A stretch of DNA of 64,000 nt from Tillus elongatus (Eukaryota > Arthropoda > Insecta > Coleoptera > Cleridae). Where the stretch lies: the NCBI GenBank assembly GCA_964006375.1, contig OZ023269.1:125654223-125718222 (forward strand), read 5' to 3'. Below, piece by piece: positions 1-12,759 of the stretch. The notes beneath the pieces are model-generated. The model made no database searches and was not told where the DNA came from. It saw only the letters and a program-made list of their open reading frames with translations. Both the position numbers and the translations under genes were made by a program. The stretch's first letter is position 1, and each line of letters opens with the position of its first letter.

Positions 1-213
1 AACCAGTTTTCTCGGAAAGATTTAAAGTTTTTTTTGGAAAAATTTTTGTACGGTTTCAAACAATAAGTTATTTTGATAAAATATGGTACATTGTTTCTGC
101 TACATATGTTATACCGGTTAGCAGATTGATGCCTGCTTGCATTAAAGAGACATATAAAAAACATTTTAATGAAAATTCACTTCCATAACGAACTAGCAGC
201 GTTCAGACTTTTT
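1..213. repeat. 310-bp inverted-repeat element, truncated by window edge
   Basis: This is the right-hand two thirds of a repeat seen complete at 10783-11095, 15467-15780, 18193-18507, 38596-38907 and 52467-52775. The shared landmarks are the stretch around the words TTATACCGGT and GATGCCTGCTTGCATTAAAG, then GAAAATTCAC and a degenerate copy of the terminal motif (GCAGCGTTCAGAC instead of GCTGCGTCCAGAC). No coding capacity is visible. Confidence 0.8.
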
Positions 214-1034
214 CTTCAAAAGTAAATCACAACGATAAATCAATAGGTATATTGATTTGTGGAATGTAAATAAAAATCAGCTGGCATTTTCAGGTCTTGG
301 TTAGACCCGGATAAGATAACGCTAGCCTATCTGCCAGCGTACAGAAGTGCCAATTGAGTTGGAATGGATTACTAATGGTAATGTTATTAATTAGATATCG
401 ATGTAATTATACTATGCTGTAGGGAATTGTTTATAAACTTACAATTGCTGATCAATTTAATAACTGTTTTGTGATCACTCAACTATTAAATACGATTTTT
501 GACTTGCGAATTTAACAAAAGGTGCGGAACACGTTACACTCACGTACGCTCTCGTTCACTCTTCACCGGTTGTATTATTGATATAATTTTGCTTAATTAA
601 TATTGGAAGTTTTGTTTGTTTGCGTTTATCGAAATCCCTGATAGATTTTATGGTTGGAGCCGGTGGGGTTGTATTGAAAACAAAAGTCTCGAATGCTAAT
701 GAAACACGTTCGATTCAAACCGCGACCCTTTAGAAATTAAATAAATGTTATTGTTTCAAATGTGCTTTTCATTTGCGTACATCAAAATAGGTAGGAGAAT
801 ATACCAATCATTTGTCATTAGTTATTAGATGAAGTGTTAAGCATATTGAGAAGCCTTGTTTATTTACAATTCAAAATTGTTATTATAATGATTGATAACC
901 GAAAATTTCACTATGAGATAATTCAATCAAATCAACAATACCGTGCCAACCATTAAATTAAACTATATAATCGGATATAACACTGGTCGTGTGTGTGTGT
1001 TTTGTCTTTTTAACGTCGGACTATTTCCGCGACT
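214..1034. other. AT-rich stretch, nothing recognised
   Basis: No reading frame of note and no repeat shared with the rest of the window was recognised here, apart from short AT-rich runs. Confidence 0.5.
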
Positions 1035-1345
1035 ATGGCCAATCATCGACGCCAGGGAGCAGTTTCACCTCACTATCCTGGAAATGTTGCCAAACCCATA
1101 CCTTTATGTAAGGCGGGTAGGGATCTTTAACGTGCCCAACATCGCATAGACACGGGACCGACGGCTTTACGCCCCCTCCGAAGGGCGGAACGTGCAGATA
1201 TTCAACTTGCTCAAATACAATGCCAGAACCTTGGTTGATGTTAATGTTACAGTTTGTACTGAAAAAGTGAAAGGAGTACCCTGGGATCGAACCCAGTATC
1301 CTTCGGTTCAGAGACACACGTTCTTACCCCTGAACCACCGAGGTT
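1035..1345 (-). mobile_element. tRNA-derived SINE, copy 1
   Basis: Read on the minus strand, the element opens with a tRNA-like head. An A-box-like GGTGGTTCAGGGGT lies at 1339-1326 and a perfect B-box GGGTTCGATCCC at 1294-1283, at about the spacing of a Pol III internal promoter. The 3' strand of a tRNA acceptor stem is missing after the T-arm, so this is not a tRNA gene. The body (about 1035-1270) contains GGGATCTTTAACGTGCCCAA and GACGGCTTTACGCCCCCTCC. A diverged second copy of this body lies at 15130-15460, which shows that it is dispersed. Known SINEs have this head-plus-body layout; the family name is not claimed. Confidence 0.65.
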
Positions 1346-1792
1346 ATTAACGCTGGTTAAATCTAGTTTCGAAGTGAATATTTTAAACTGCTGAAATTCA
1401 CTATTATGACAAATAGATAAATGGTCGAAAATCCAAACTTCTCTGTAAGAACATACGGCCCAATTAGTTAATATACAGGATGATTTTAAGTTTGTATACG
1501 GTTCGATGCAAAAAATGTTTAATATTTCGTAAATTGGTTACTAAGAAGAAACATTTTAAAACAACAAACGGCAGGTGGTAGAGGACTTTTTCTTTACATG
1601 ATAGTAAAGGATTTTTTCACGCCTGAGGAGGTACCACACTTCAGATCAAGGGGCTGGTGAAGTCCCAACGGACGTTTCCGGTTTTGGTTTATGAGTCGGT
1701 TTCCCTTATAAACAAAAATGATGATGGATCCTCCTTGTACATAAGATTTCGGAGATAAAATACCCCACCATTCAAATCTTCGGTAGAGGGGT
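1346..1792. other. Unassigned, one transposon-like end
   Basis: At 1476 the sequence TA-CAGGATGATTTTAAG has the look of a Tc1/mariner-type terminus next to a TA, but no inverted partner was found. The rest, up to the LINE, shows nothing else I can identify. Confidence 0.3.
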
Positions 1793-2671
1793 GTGCAGGG
1801 GGCGCCGGCATCAAGATTTACCATATCCTTTACGAATATATGTGACCTGAATTCTAACCTGAACTCCGTCCACCATTTCCTCCAGGCCAATAAGCCCCAA
1901 CTGCTCTTCCTCACCAAAACCCAAATAAGTGCCAAAACATCTACTAATCACCTTAATTTCCCGGGTTATGAGCTCCCTGCCTCCTTTAGATTGCATGGAG
2001 GCGTGTGCGCATACGTCCGTAGCCATCTACCCTGCACCAGACTCCCCAATTTAGAAGCTGGAAGAGAAGACATACTATGGATAAAACTCTCTCTCAGGGC
2101 TGCAACTAAATTAATCTGTTGCATTTACCGGTCACCTTCTGACAACAACTTTGTACTGCTCTTTGACTACCTTTCTGAAAAAACCGACCATGTGATTTCT
2201 GAATATCCTTCCTCCGAGGTCACTATTCTTGGTGACTTCAATGTCCATAATGAGGAATGGCTAGGATCTTCAAAAACCGATCCACAAGGGTGAGCAGCGG
2301 AGGCCTTTGCAGTCAGCAATTCTTTAGCCAATATGGTTCAGCAATCTACTTATTTTCCTCGCATCCCAACACACAGCTCAACATCAGTCACCGCCCCCCT
2401 TGGTCGCTCAGACCACGGCATGGTCACTGCTTCCTGCGCTATGCAACACGCGGTCACACAGTCATCACACCCACGTATCGTTTGGCACTACAACTTCGCG
2501 AACTGGGACGAAATGTGGGATTACTTTTCCTTATTTCCATGGGCGTCCGTCTGCTTCTCTCAACTAGACCCCTCTGATATCTCACAAAACGTCACAAAAA
2601 TTATCCATAGAATTGTTTATTTCACGTACACAGAAAACCTCTTCAGCCACTTAAAAGCCCTGGTTCTCTAA
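1793..2671 (+). pseudogene. Jockey-like LINE copy A, endonuclease part
   Basis: The frame encodes the N-terminal apurinic-like endonuclease of a jockey-type non-LTR retrotransposon, which nicks target DNA to prime reverse transcription. Recognisable blocks, in order, are LLFLTKTQIS, GGVCAYVRSHL, LICCIYRSPSDNNF, TILGDFNVHNEEW and APLGRSDHGM; the last two are the GDFN and SDH signatures of the fold. Convincing similarity to copy B begins near 1868, so the first codons may not belong to the element. The frame is broken by a TGA at 2291-2293 where copy B has an arginine codon. It also lacks 15 codons at about 2380 that copy B keeps, an in-frame 45-bp deletion. Non-functional. Confidence 0.85.
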
Positions 2672-2676
2672 ATGCC

Positions 2677-3189
2677 GTGACAAGGCCAGACTTGAAAGGG
2701 TCAAAGCTCACAAAACGCTTCTACACAATCCCAGTCAAGAAAACCTTCAAGCATTTAACGACGCAAGAAACCTCTGTCCGCAGTCTTTCTGAGGAAAAAA
2801 CTCGTTTAATAACCACATACAAAACAAAGTCCTCTCAAGCTTCAACGGCAGCAAACCCTTCTGGACTCTTGCTAAATCTATTGGGAATAATTTCTGCAAG
2901 AGCACTTCTCACCTCTTGTTTCAGGGGAAAAATTGTTTCTACCGCCCTGGGCAAGGCTGAACTTTTTGCCTCGTTGTTCGCCGGCAATTCTACTCTCAAC
3001 CCACCTCCAAACGTTCAACTACCAACAGTTCCCAATGTCGCGCATAAAATGACGGATATCATTTTCAAAACTAAAAAGGTACGAAAGATTCTCCCTTCTC
3101 TTAATACCAGGAAAGCCTCTGGCCTTGACGACATCCCAGAAATTGTTCTCAAAAAATGGGCACCAGAACTTGCTCCTGACCTGACCTGA
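2677..3189 (+). pseudogene. Jockey-like LINE copy A, RT N-terminal part
   Basis: This continues the same element in a shifted frame. It corresponds to the linker and fingers region before the reverse transcriptase palm: blocks like ALGKAELFASLFAGNSTLNP and RKASGLDDIPEIVLKKWAPE match copy B on the minus strand near 31700-31960. The stop at 3187-3189 falls where copy B reads on into LTRLFQT. Together with the stop at 2291 and the frame change after 2671, this shows several independent disabling events. No start codon belongs here; it is an internal segment of a polyprotein of roughly 900-1000 residues. Confidence 0.8.
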
Positions 3190-4559
3190 CTCGTCTGTTT
3201 CAGACATCTTACAACAGCGGCATATTCCCTAGTAACTGAAAAACAAGAAACTCGTCCCCAAGAAAGAATCCAAAACGCTTCCTAGCAACTATAGGCCTAT
3301 TTCTCTCCTTTCAGTCGTCTCTAAAGTGATGGAAAAGTATATAACCACCGAATTACTAAAATTTCTTGAAAAACACAGTCTAATCTACGACAGGCAGTAT
3401 GGATTCCGTTAGCGCAGGTCAACTGCCGACCTCCGTTCCTTTGTCACCCATTCTTGGAACAAGTCTATGGAACTACACGGTGGATCCCAGATTGTCGCTC
3501 TAGGCATATCCAAAGCATTCGACTAGGTCTGGCACGCAGCGCTGCTTAAGAAACTGCCGGCCTATGGCCTACCACCAAAACTCTATACCTGTACAGCAAA
3601 TTTCCTCTCCAACCGGAGCATGTCATGGATGGCCATTCTCTAAACCGTATTCAATTAATGCAGGAGTCTCTCAAGGTTCAGCTTTAGCCCCTACTTTGTT
3701 TCTTCTCCACATCAATGACCTCCTCTCTAGCACATCCAACCCAGTTCACAGTTACGCGGATGACAGCACCCTCCACTCAAATATACAATATTCTAAGCCT
3801 GTCTCTTTAGCCCAATTAGATGAGGATCGCAGACTCATGGAGGGTCGTGTCTCTGTGGATCTCCAAAAAATATTAGACCGGGGAAGCAAAAATCTTGTAC
3901 AATTCAACTCCACCAAATCTCAGTCTTGCTTTCTATCTCATAAGAGATACCACAGCCCCAGACCCTCCACAGCGAACAACCAAGTTATTCAAAGTAATGA
4001 GTCCCTTTCACTTGTTGGCATTTCTGTGGTTCGAAATCTCAATTGGCACCAACATCTCACATCAATTACAGGAGCGGATGCTAAGAAATTAGGTTTCTTC
4101 TTCCGAGCTCGCAAATTCTTTTCACCAGCTAATCTCTTTACCTTATATACTTCACACATAAGGCCAAACCTCGAATACTGCTCCCACATCTGGGGTGCCA
4201 CTGTTGCTTCTAAACTAGCTATCCTGGAATCCATTCAGAAGAGAGCTATACGTCTCATTGGTGACCCTACTCTCACCAAAAAACTGTCATCCCTTGCCCA
4301 TCGACGTGCCGTTGGTGACCTCTTTCTCTTTTATAGATATCTGCATGGGCACTGCTCAGAGGAGCTTTCTTCCATAGTTCCTCCACCTGCTGCCGCCAAC
4401 AGATATACCAGGGGAACAGAGCGAATGCACCCTTTTATTGTCCAGGTCACCAGACCATCTTGTTATGCCCGCTCTTTTGTCCCGAGGACTTCCAAGTTAA
4501 CGATAGAGACCCAAAAGCAGATTTCCATAAAGATCTTTTTAATGCAAGCATCAATTTGA
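3190..4559 (+). pseudogene. Jockey-like LINE copy A, RT palm to C-terminus
   Basis: The reverse transcriptase core is recognisable but broken. Motif A is spelled LGISKAFD followed by a TAG at about 3505-3525: the catalytic Asp of the LD....AFD motif is a Gly here and an Asp in copy B. A cluster of frame changes covers 3190-3563. From 3564 the frame is open: SQGSALAPTLFLLHINDLL (motif B region), SYADDSTLH (the catalytic ADD box, about 3753-3780), then the thumb and C-terminal region with [26 protein letters not shown] and [12 protein letters not shown]. Similarity to copies B and C stops at PRTSKL (about 4500), where they continue W-N; the last 20 codons are flanking sequence. Dead copy, 3'-truncated. 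Confidence 0.85.
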
Positions 4560-5280
<721 letters not shown>

Positions 5281-6118
5281 GACACCGGTAACTCATAAAA
5301 TAATAGTCCGATTTTGATCAAATTGGGCACATACCTTCCCTTTGCAAATGGATTGGACAAGTTCATTAGTCAGAAAAATCGGCCCTGGGTTTCCTGAAAA
5401 ATTTTGTGTTTCCTTTCGAAAAAAAATTATATCTCCGGGAATAACATAGTAAGGGCAACCAAATTTAGTACGCTAGGTTCTGTCATAAAAAGTATCCTGT
5501 GTACCAAAATTCAGATCTTTATCTTAAAAGACAAAATGTAAGCGGTAAATTTAATTAAGTAAATCTGATTCAAGGAAGTTAAAACGCATAAATTGTATGA
5601 GTAGGAATGCGAGTGAAAAATACTACAAGAAATGATTAGCAAGCTCCTATATATGTGTCTAAGTCGTTATTTTTCTTGATTTCGTTAAAATATGAGCATA
5701 AGTCCATTGTAAATCAAAATGGTTTTGTGTAAATTGTAAAACGTTGAACAATTAACATGTTTTATGGGATATACCTCCTAGTACATACATGTAGAGCGTA
5801 GCTAAGTGGCCTAACCGCTGTACATCGGATAATGGAATCCTACATGACGAGTTCTAATCCTAGTTAGTGACTTTACCTTTTATCAATTGTTTTAAGTCTC
5901 GTTTCACTTTACCGTTATCTAATAAGATTGTTGTTATTCTGATGAATTTTTTAGCAAGTTTTTGTAGAAAAACTAATTTGATAAGGATGAGATGAAAGTT
6001 TTAAGATTTAATTCAATTTGAATAGCATATCTGGTTGTTTGTTTCCCTAACTTAGTGAAACCGTTTCATATTTAGTACAGTCGTAGACTTTTTCCGTGGC
6101 TTCACAAGTGCTTGTTTT
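5281..6118 (+). mobile_element. TA-core unit: R-arm plus tRNA-like region
   Basis: The R-arm begins with ACACCGGTAACTCATAAAAT and contains the module CCGATTTTGATCAAATT...GGATTGGACAAGTTCATTAG. A tRNA-like stretch follows, with A-box-like TAGCTAAGTGG (5799-5809) and B-box-like GTTCTAATCC (5851-5860), 41 nt apart. The distal part, shared with 9700-9910 and inverted at 6706-6960 and 16373-16600, ends in GGCTTCACAAGTGCTTGTTT and runs directly into the hairpin of the next L-arm. Equivalent units are at 6751-7503, 9137-9910, 16373-17695, 20627-21417 and 53691-54699. The Pol III boxes are seen; transcription is inferred. Confidence 0.75.
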
Positions 6119-6240
6119 AGTGAATTTTCTTAAAAAAATTCACTAACGAGAAGATCCCGACTTTTGAATTTAGAAAAAATTTCTTCAAATGAGTGCCAAC
6201 TAGGCCCTCTAGAACCCATATCTATATCTATATCAGTTTC

Positions 6241-6305
<65 letters not shown>
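6119..6305. repeat. TA-core L-arm with hairpin and TA array
   Basis: The hairpin TAGTGAATTTTCTT / AAAAATTCACTAA at 6118-6147 is followed by the L-arm landmarks GATCCCGACTTTTGAATTTA and CTTCAAATGAG, GAACCCATAT, CAGTTTCAATTA, then a 62-bp TA array (6244-6305). Confidence 0.85.
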
Positions 6306-6307
<2 letters not shown>

Positions 6308-6581
6308 TTTTAGCTTTAACCATCATTGCTCTTCATTTTACTAAAATATTTCCAGAAAATTCATTTCAAATAGACCCTTTCTCTAATGCTTTGGCAGTAG
6401 TTTTAGTTAAGTTTGCGGTTTAACGGTCATAATTTTTAGCTAATGTTACTTTCTGTTTACATATATACAGGGTGACGCATTTCTACGGTAAAGCTCAATA
6501 TAATTGTTATTATGCAAGATACGCGAAAAATTGTATACATTACCTATGAGTTGGTGATACCTACAATTTTTGGTTGTCATA
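6306..6581 (-). repeat. Type B composite, partial copy
   Basis: The segment carries AAATATTTCCAGAAAATTCA, GCTTTGGCAGTAGTTTTAGT and ACAGGGTGACGCATTTCTAC, the same blocks in the same order as the type B composites at 10320-10600 and 38140-38400, but the 310-bp element is missing. It is cut off at about 6580 by the inverted repeat that follows. Confidence 0.7.
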
Positions 6582-6750
6582 GACTTTTCCCGTGGCTTCA
6601 CAAGTGCTTGTTTTAAGGAATTTTCTTTAAAAAAAAATCACTAACGCGGAGATCCCGACTTTTGAATTTAGAACCAAATTCTTCAAATGATTTTTTTAAA
6701 AGAAAATTCCTTAAAACAAGCACTTGTGAAGCCACTGGAGAAGTCTACGC
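6582..6750. repeat. Head-to-head inverted repeat of unit ends
   Basis: Arms of about 55 bp (6584-6640 and 6690-6748) face each other around a short L-arm remnant. The left arm reads GTGGCTTCACAAGTGCTTGT then the AGGAATTTTC hairpin half; the right arm is its complement. Two TA-core units therefore abut in opposite directions here. Confidence 0.75.
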
Positions 6751-7503
<753 letters not shown>

Positions 7504-8390
7504 CGTCTAAAAAACAATTGAATATTTTCGTTATGCTAAGATTGAAACAGTGGTGCCTTATGGGGTTCCATGCAACGGCACGTTGTAGTTAACGCATTAT
7601 ACTTTGTAGGTTTTGGGTGTAGGGTTCATCTGTCTCAACTCGTTATATTGAGTTAAAGTATTCGCAAAGGCCTAAGCGATGTATTCCAGCATCCGAAATG
7701 GTAAAAAATAGAAATTAATAAAAAATAAGCATAGGATTAAAATCACCACACGCCCTTAATTGTGTGAGGCGAATGAAGGGAACATACCTAAGAGTTAAAA
7801 CTCTCTATAGATAAATGTTTTTACTGCTTCCTGTTCCTCTTAGTTCTGATATCTAGGATTATCTATGTTTAGGCAAACACCAAACAACGAATCAATTAAC
7901 GAGATACGTCTAATTGTCTAATTAATTATCTAATTGCATAACGCGTAGCATGTTCTCTCTCTCTCTCTTGAATAATTATCTTGTTTACTAATTAATTTTA
8001 GTTGTAACATGTACATGTAAACATATGAATGCAGTGCTTTAGTTTGTTAGTTACACCACTAAACTTAATTGGAATTATATAAATTCTCCGTTGTATATGA
8101 CGTATGCCGGATTTATAATTAGTCGGTTTATTATTTCCATGATTTACACAGGTCAAACGAGATGACTTCACTAATTTAGCTGTCCATCTGATGAACAGTT
8201 TCAAATGCTCGTTATAGAATTACAGTATTAGGTAGATTAAATTATTAACACGATTTTGGAATATATCCAATGTTGACATGTTTTACCAATTAAAATTTAT
8301 GTGTAGGCTATTGAATAATTCTGATATTTTGCAGACACTGTCGCGGAAGTCCTCTGCTTAAACCACAATATCAAACTGAAATAGAAATAC
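7504..8390. other. AT-rich spacer, nothing recognised
   Basis: No repeat shared with the window and no plausible coding frame was found. A short CT run occurs at 7951-7969. Confidence 0.4.
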
Positions 8391-8766
8391 TACATACAGA
8401 CTTGGAGACTACTTCTCTAGCTTCACTGTGGGTTTTCGTTTTTGTAGGTGAAGAAAGCACACAACATTTACATAATCGAGAAAGACCTCCCCCACATAAG
8501 TTATACAAAAGATTTGAAAACCTAAGCGATACAATTTTTACAACTGAAGAAATTTCTTTTCTAAATAAAGGATATAAATACTGCCCAAAATTTAAATTTA
8601 CAAACAAAATTAAAGACATATTAGCTTCTGAATCAGAAATTGCTTCCAGATCTATCTGTTTGTGGGGGAGGTCTTTCTTGATTATGTAAATGTTGTGTGC
8701 TTTCTTCACCTACAAAAACGAAAACCAACAGTGAAGCCAGATAAGTAGTCTCCAAGTCTGTATGTA
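8391..8766. mobile_element. Foldback (hairpin) element, 376 bp
   Basis: Two nearly identical arms of about 106 bp, 8391-8496 and 8661-8766, are inverted around a 164-bp centre. The outer ends read TACATACAGACTTGGAGAC and its complement; the inner ends read AGACCTCCCCCACA and TGTGGGGGAGGTCT. Only a handful of mismatches separate the arms, so the palindrome is recent or maintained. Both strands happen to be open across it, but the frames mirror each other and resemble no protein I know. A foldback or MITE-type DNA element is the simplest reading; a long-hairpin RNA source is possible. Confidence 0.7.
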
Positions 8767-8871
8767 TTATGGGACAAGTTTCACCAAGTAAGGGCAACAA
8801 CAATCAATGAATTGAAATAGAAATGGCTACGTTTCTTAGAAGTGTTATTCCGGATAATAATTATCATACTT

Positions 8872-9910
<1,039 letters not shown>

Positions 9911-10029
9911 TTAGAAAATTTTCTTAAAAAAATTCACTAACAAGAAGATCCCGACTTTTGAAATAAGAAAAAATTCCTTCAAATGAGCGTGAACTAGGCT
10001 CACTAGAACCCACATCCAGGGTCAGCTTC

Positions 10030-10032
<3 letters not shown>

Positions 10033-10110
<78 letters not shown>
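10033..10110. repeat. TA microsatellite
   Basis: TA array of about 78 bp at the L-arm edge of the type B composite. Confidence 0.97.
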
Positions 10111-10113
<3 letters not shown>

Positions 10114-10782
10114 GGTGAATAATTTACCAAAATTTATGTATGTAAGTTTAAAGATAAAAAAGTTAGAGGCATTTAAAGAAAAAATTGGGGTTTGCCTCAA
10201 AACGTAAAAAGTCGCGATTTGAAACGTCAAAATTTGCAACATTTAGGCAAGGAACCTGAAAGAAATACGGATTCTGTAAAGAGTGTTCTGTAAACCCTTA
10301 AGTTTCAGCTACAACCGTCATTGCTTTTCATTTTACTAAAATATTTCAAGAAAATTCATTTCAAATAGACCCTTTCTCTGATGCTTTGGCAGTAGTTTTA
10401 GTTAAGTTTGTGGTTTAACGGTCTATAATGTTTAGTTAATTTTCGTAGAAAAAATTCGTTAATGAGGAGACCGCGGCTTTTGAATTCTAAAAAGGTTTCT
10501 TCAAATGAGCGCAAGCTAGGCCCCCTAGAATCCATATCCGGGTTTATATATACAGAATGACGCTTTTCTACGGTAAAGCTCAATATAATTGTTATTATGA
10601 AAGATACGAGAAAAAAGTGATTACATTACCTATAGGGTGTCTTGAGCTACATCTTATGAAATCATTTTGACAATCAAAGGAAGGCCCATAAGTCGTTGGT
10701 GATACCTAAAATTTTTTTTGAACATTCCTTATTGCATTTTTGCATTTTTCATCACAATATGATGCAGGTTTGTGAAAAAAGC

Positions 10783-11095
10783 GAGACGCAGTAAGTGCGT
10801 TTTGGTATCGAGTTTTCATTAAACGCCTCAAAATTCAATAACGCAATTTGCTATTAACCTAAGTTTCGTAACCTTGGAAACGAGTTTCCAAGGAATCGTT
10901 TTAAGTTTATTTTCGGAAAATTTTTGTACATTTTCAAATAAGTTATTTTGATAAAATCTGGTACATTATTCCTACTATATAGGTTATACCGGTGACCAAA
11001 TTGATGCCTGCTTGCATTAAAGAGACCTATTTGCTATTAAAAATATTTTAATGAAAATTCTCTCCATAACGCACTTGCTGCGTCCAGACTTTTTG
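10783..11095. repeat. 310-bp inverted-repeat element
   Basis: The left end GAGACGCAGTAAGTGCGTTT and the right end, CATAACGCACTTGCTGCGTC then CAGAC, are inverted copies of each other over roughly 40 bp, including the inner word TTTTCATTAAA. The interior holds TTATACCGGTGACCAAATTG and TTGCATTAAAGAGACCTATT. No coding capacity; MITE-like. No target-site duplication can be assigned because its outer flank is shared among copies. Confidence 0.75.
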
Positions 11096-11096
11096 G

Positions 11097-11345
11097 ACTG
11101 AATTATCTCCAACTATATACCTCAGGTAGTTTCCTGTTGGAATGACCTGATCTTGTATGGCCAGTAAAAACCCCTCTGTCTCTAGGAACATCTGTCCGGA
11201 CATCAACCAGTAGTTCGACGTCAGTTTGTCGACATGTGCCTGGGAGGTCTCATTCAGATATCGCCCATGGAGAAGCTTTTGCTCCAAGATTGCGGCTTGT
11301 CCTGATCAGTCCGATGGTGACTTTGTATTTCACTTTCTTTTAATT
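11097..11345 (-). pseudogene. REL-type LINE fragment 1
   Basis: Minus-strand frame with LLHGRYLNETSQAHVDKLTS and ETEGFLLAIQDQVIPTGNYL, parallel to the block around VETECFISAIQDQVISTRAY in the fragment at 11641-12631. Such blocks lie just before the CCHC zinc knuckle of non-LTR elements that carry a restriction-like endonuclease. The fragment is cut off where the 310-bp element begins (the last codons of the open frame are that element's end). Its 5' side runs to the TTA array at 11366. No catalytic residues are included. Confidence 0.6.
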
Positions 11346-11365
11346 GTAGCGGTATCGAATCATCG

Positions 11366-11528
<163 letters not shown>

Positions 11529-11640
11529 TCTTCTTTGTTCACACTTCCTTTAAAGAAGTGAGCATAAAGCAATGACACATCGGTCCAGGACAAGATGGCC
11601 AGCTTGAATGTATGTATTAAAATTACTGATGCGTGTCCCC

Positions 11641-12631
11641 CATTACCCTCCGGAAGAGACTGCAAGCTTCCAGTACAACCGATTTCTGAATGGGTAGGTA
11701 AAGTTCTCATTCTAGGCCCAGTTGTTCAAAGCTCTTCTTCAGGCATTTGGTATTTCGCCTGTGGCGCCGACAACAATGGGGACTACCATAACTGTGTCCA
11801 TATGCCACATATGGTGAACCTCATAACGCAGTGGTAAATACTTATTAATTTTCTCCGTGTATGTTTTTTGGATGTTACCAGGGTGTGGTATCGCAAAGTC
11901 CACCAAAAACGTATTTTTGTCTTTTTTGAACGTCAGAACGAGATCAGGGTTGTTGTTTAGGATTGGTCGATCTGTTTGTATTTTCCTGTTCCAATTAAGA
12001 CGGATTGCTTCATCTTCGCAGATGTTTGGCGGACCATAATGGTAATATGGAACTGTATTTGTAAGGCCTATGTATTTCTCCCGCAGCTTTAGGTGTATGA
12101 TCTTCCCAACTCTGTTGTGTCGATCCAGGTAGGGCCCCGAAGCCACCACTGAGCAGCATGCACGGATGTGGTCGACGCTCTCCTCCATCTTGTCACACAT
12201 GCGACATTTGACGTTTTCCAACCTTTCTCCCAGAAGTAGTCTTCTATATGCCCTTGTTGAAATTACTTGGTCTTGTATAGCTGATATGAAGCATTCGGTT
12301 TCAACATTAAGGTTACCCCAGCGTAGATAAGACGTAGACGCTTGTGTATGCATGATCTCTCCCTCCATCACAACCAAGTGTTTCCCATTAAGTGGCTTAC
12401 TTCTTCACTGTTGCAGCTGTTGTTCGGGGGTCGTGGACTCGGCGAGAGGACAATAGGTCTTATCGGCTAGTCTTAATGGCGTGGCTCTCCTATCAGCTTT
12501 GGTAACAGCTAAATGTAGATCGCTGGTTTCTGCCTTTTCATAGAAATAATTTCTAAGGTTTTCCAGTTGCTTATGGTGTCTTACACTCCGGAATTCCCCT
12601 ACCTCCGAACTTTCGCGGGAGATGGAATCTC
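11641..12631 (-). pseudogene. REL-type LINE fragment 2: zinc knuckle and endonuclease
   Basis: Reading minus from the TTA array, the frame runs VRHHKQLENLRNYFYEKAET, a TGA at about 12407, then a 212-residue open part. That part holds a CCHC knuckle CRMCDKMEESVDHIRACC and, after RHNRVGKIIHLKLREKYIGL, the block NNPDLVLTFKKDKNTFLVDF with downstream EKINKY. The PD...D...E/K pattern after a CCHC knuckle is the layout of the restriction-like endonuclease of R2/R4-type non-LTR elements, which nicks the integration site. Beyond the stop at 11739, a shifted frame still reads QKSVVLEACSLFRRV down to about 11641, so the original C-terminus was longer. RT is absent. Degenerate 3' part of an element; exact clade uncertain. 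Confidence 0.7.

Positions 12632-12759
<128 letters not shown>

Larger units (their letters stand above)
9911..11096 (-). mobile_element. Type B composite with 310-bp element (minus)
   Basis: Modules in order: hairpin and L-arm (9911-10032), TA array (10033-10110), a block with TAAAAAGTCGCGATTTGAAA and TGGCAGTAGTTTTAGTTAAG, a diverged second hairpin (TTAATTTTCGTAG / AAAAAATTCGTTAA, 10436-10463), a second L-arm (10464-10548), a mariner-like end ACAGAATGACGCTTTTCTAC, about 200 bp, and the 310-bp element 10783-11095. The same order recurs at 15467-16372, 18193-19336, 38060-38907 and 52467-53690, so the whole assembly behaves as one mobile unit. Confidence 0.7.

Noticed and set aside
1275..1345. 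Possible tRNA gene on the minus strand
   Set aside because: A and B boxes are good but the acceptor stem has no 3' partner, and a SINE body follows; treated as a SINE head.
8371..8709. 112-codon and 95-codon frames on opposite strands
   Set aside because: Both lie on the foldback element and mirror each other because of the palindrome.
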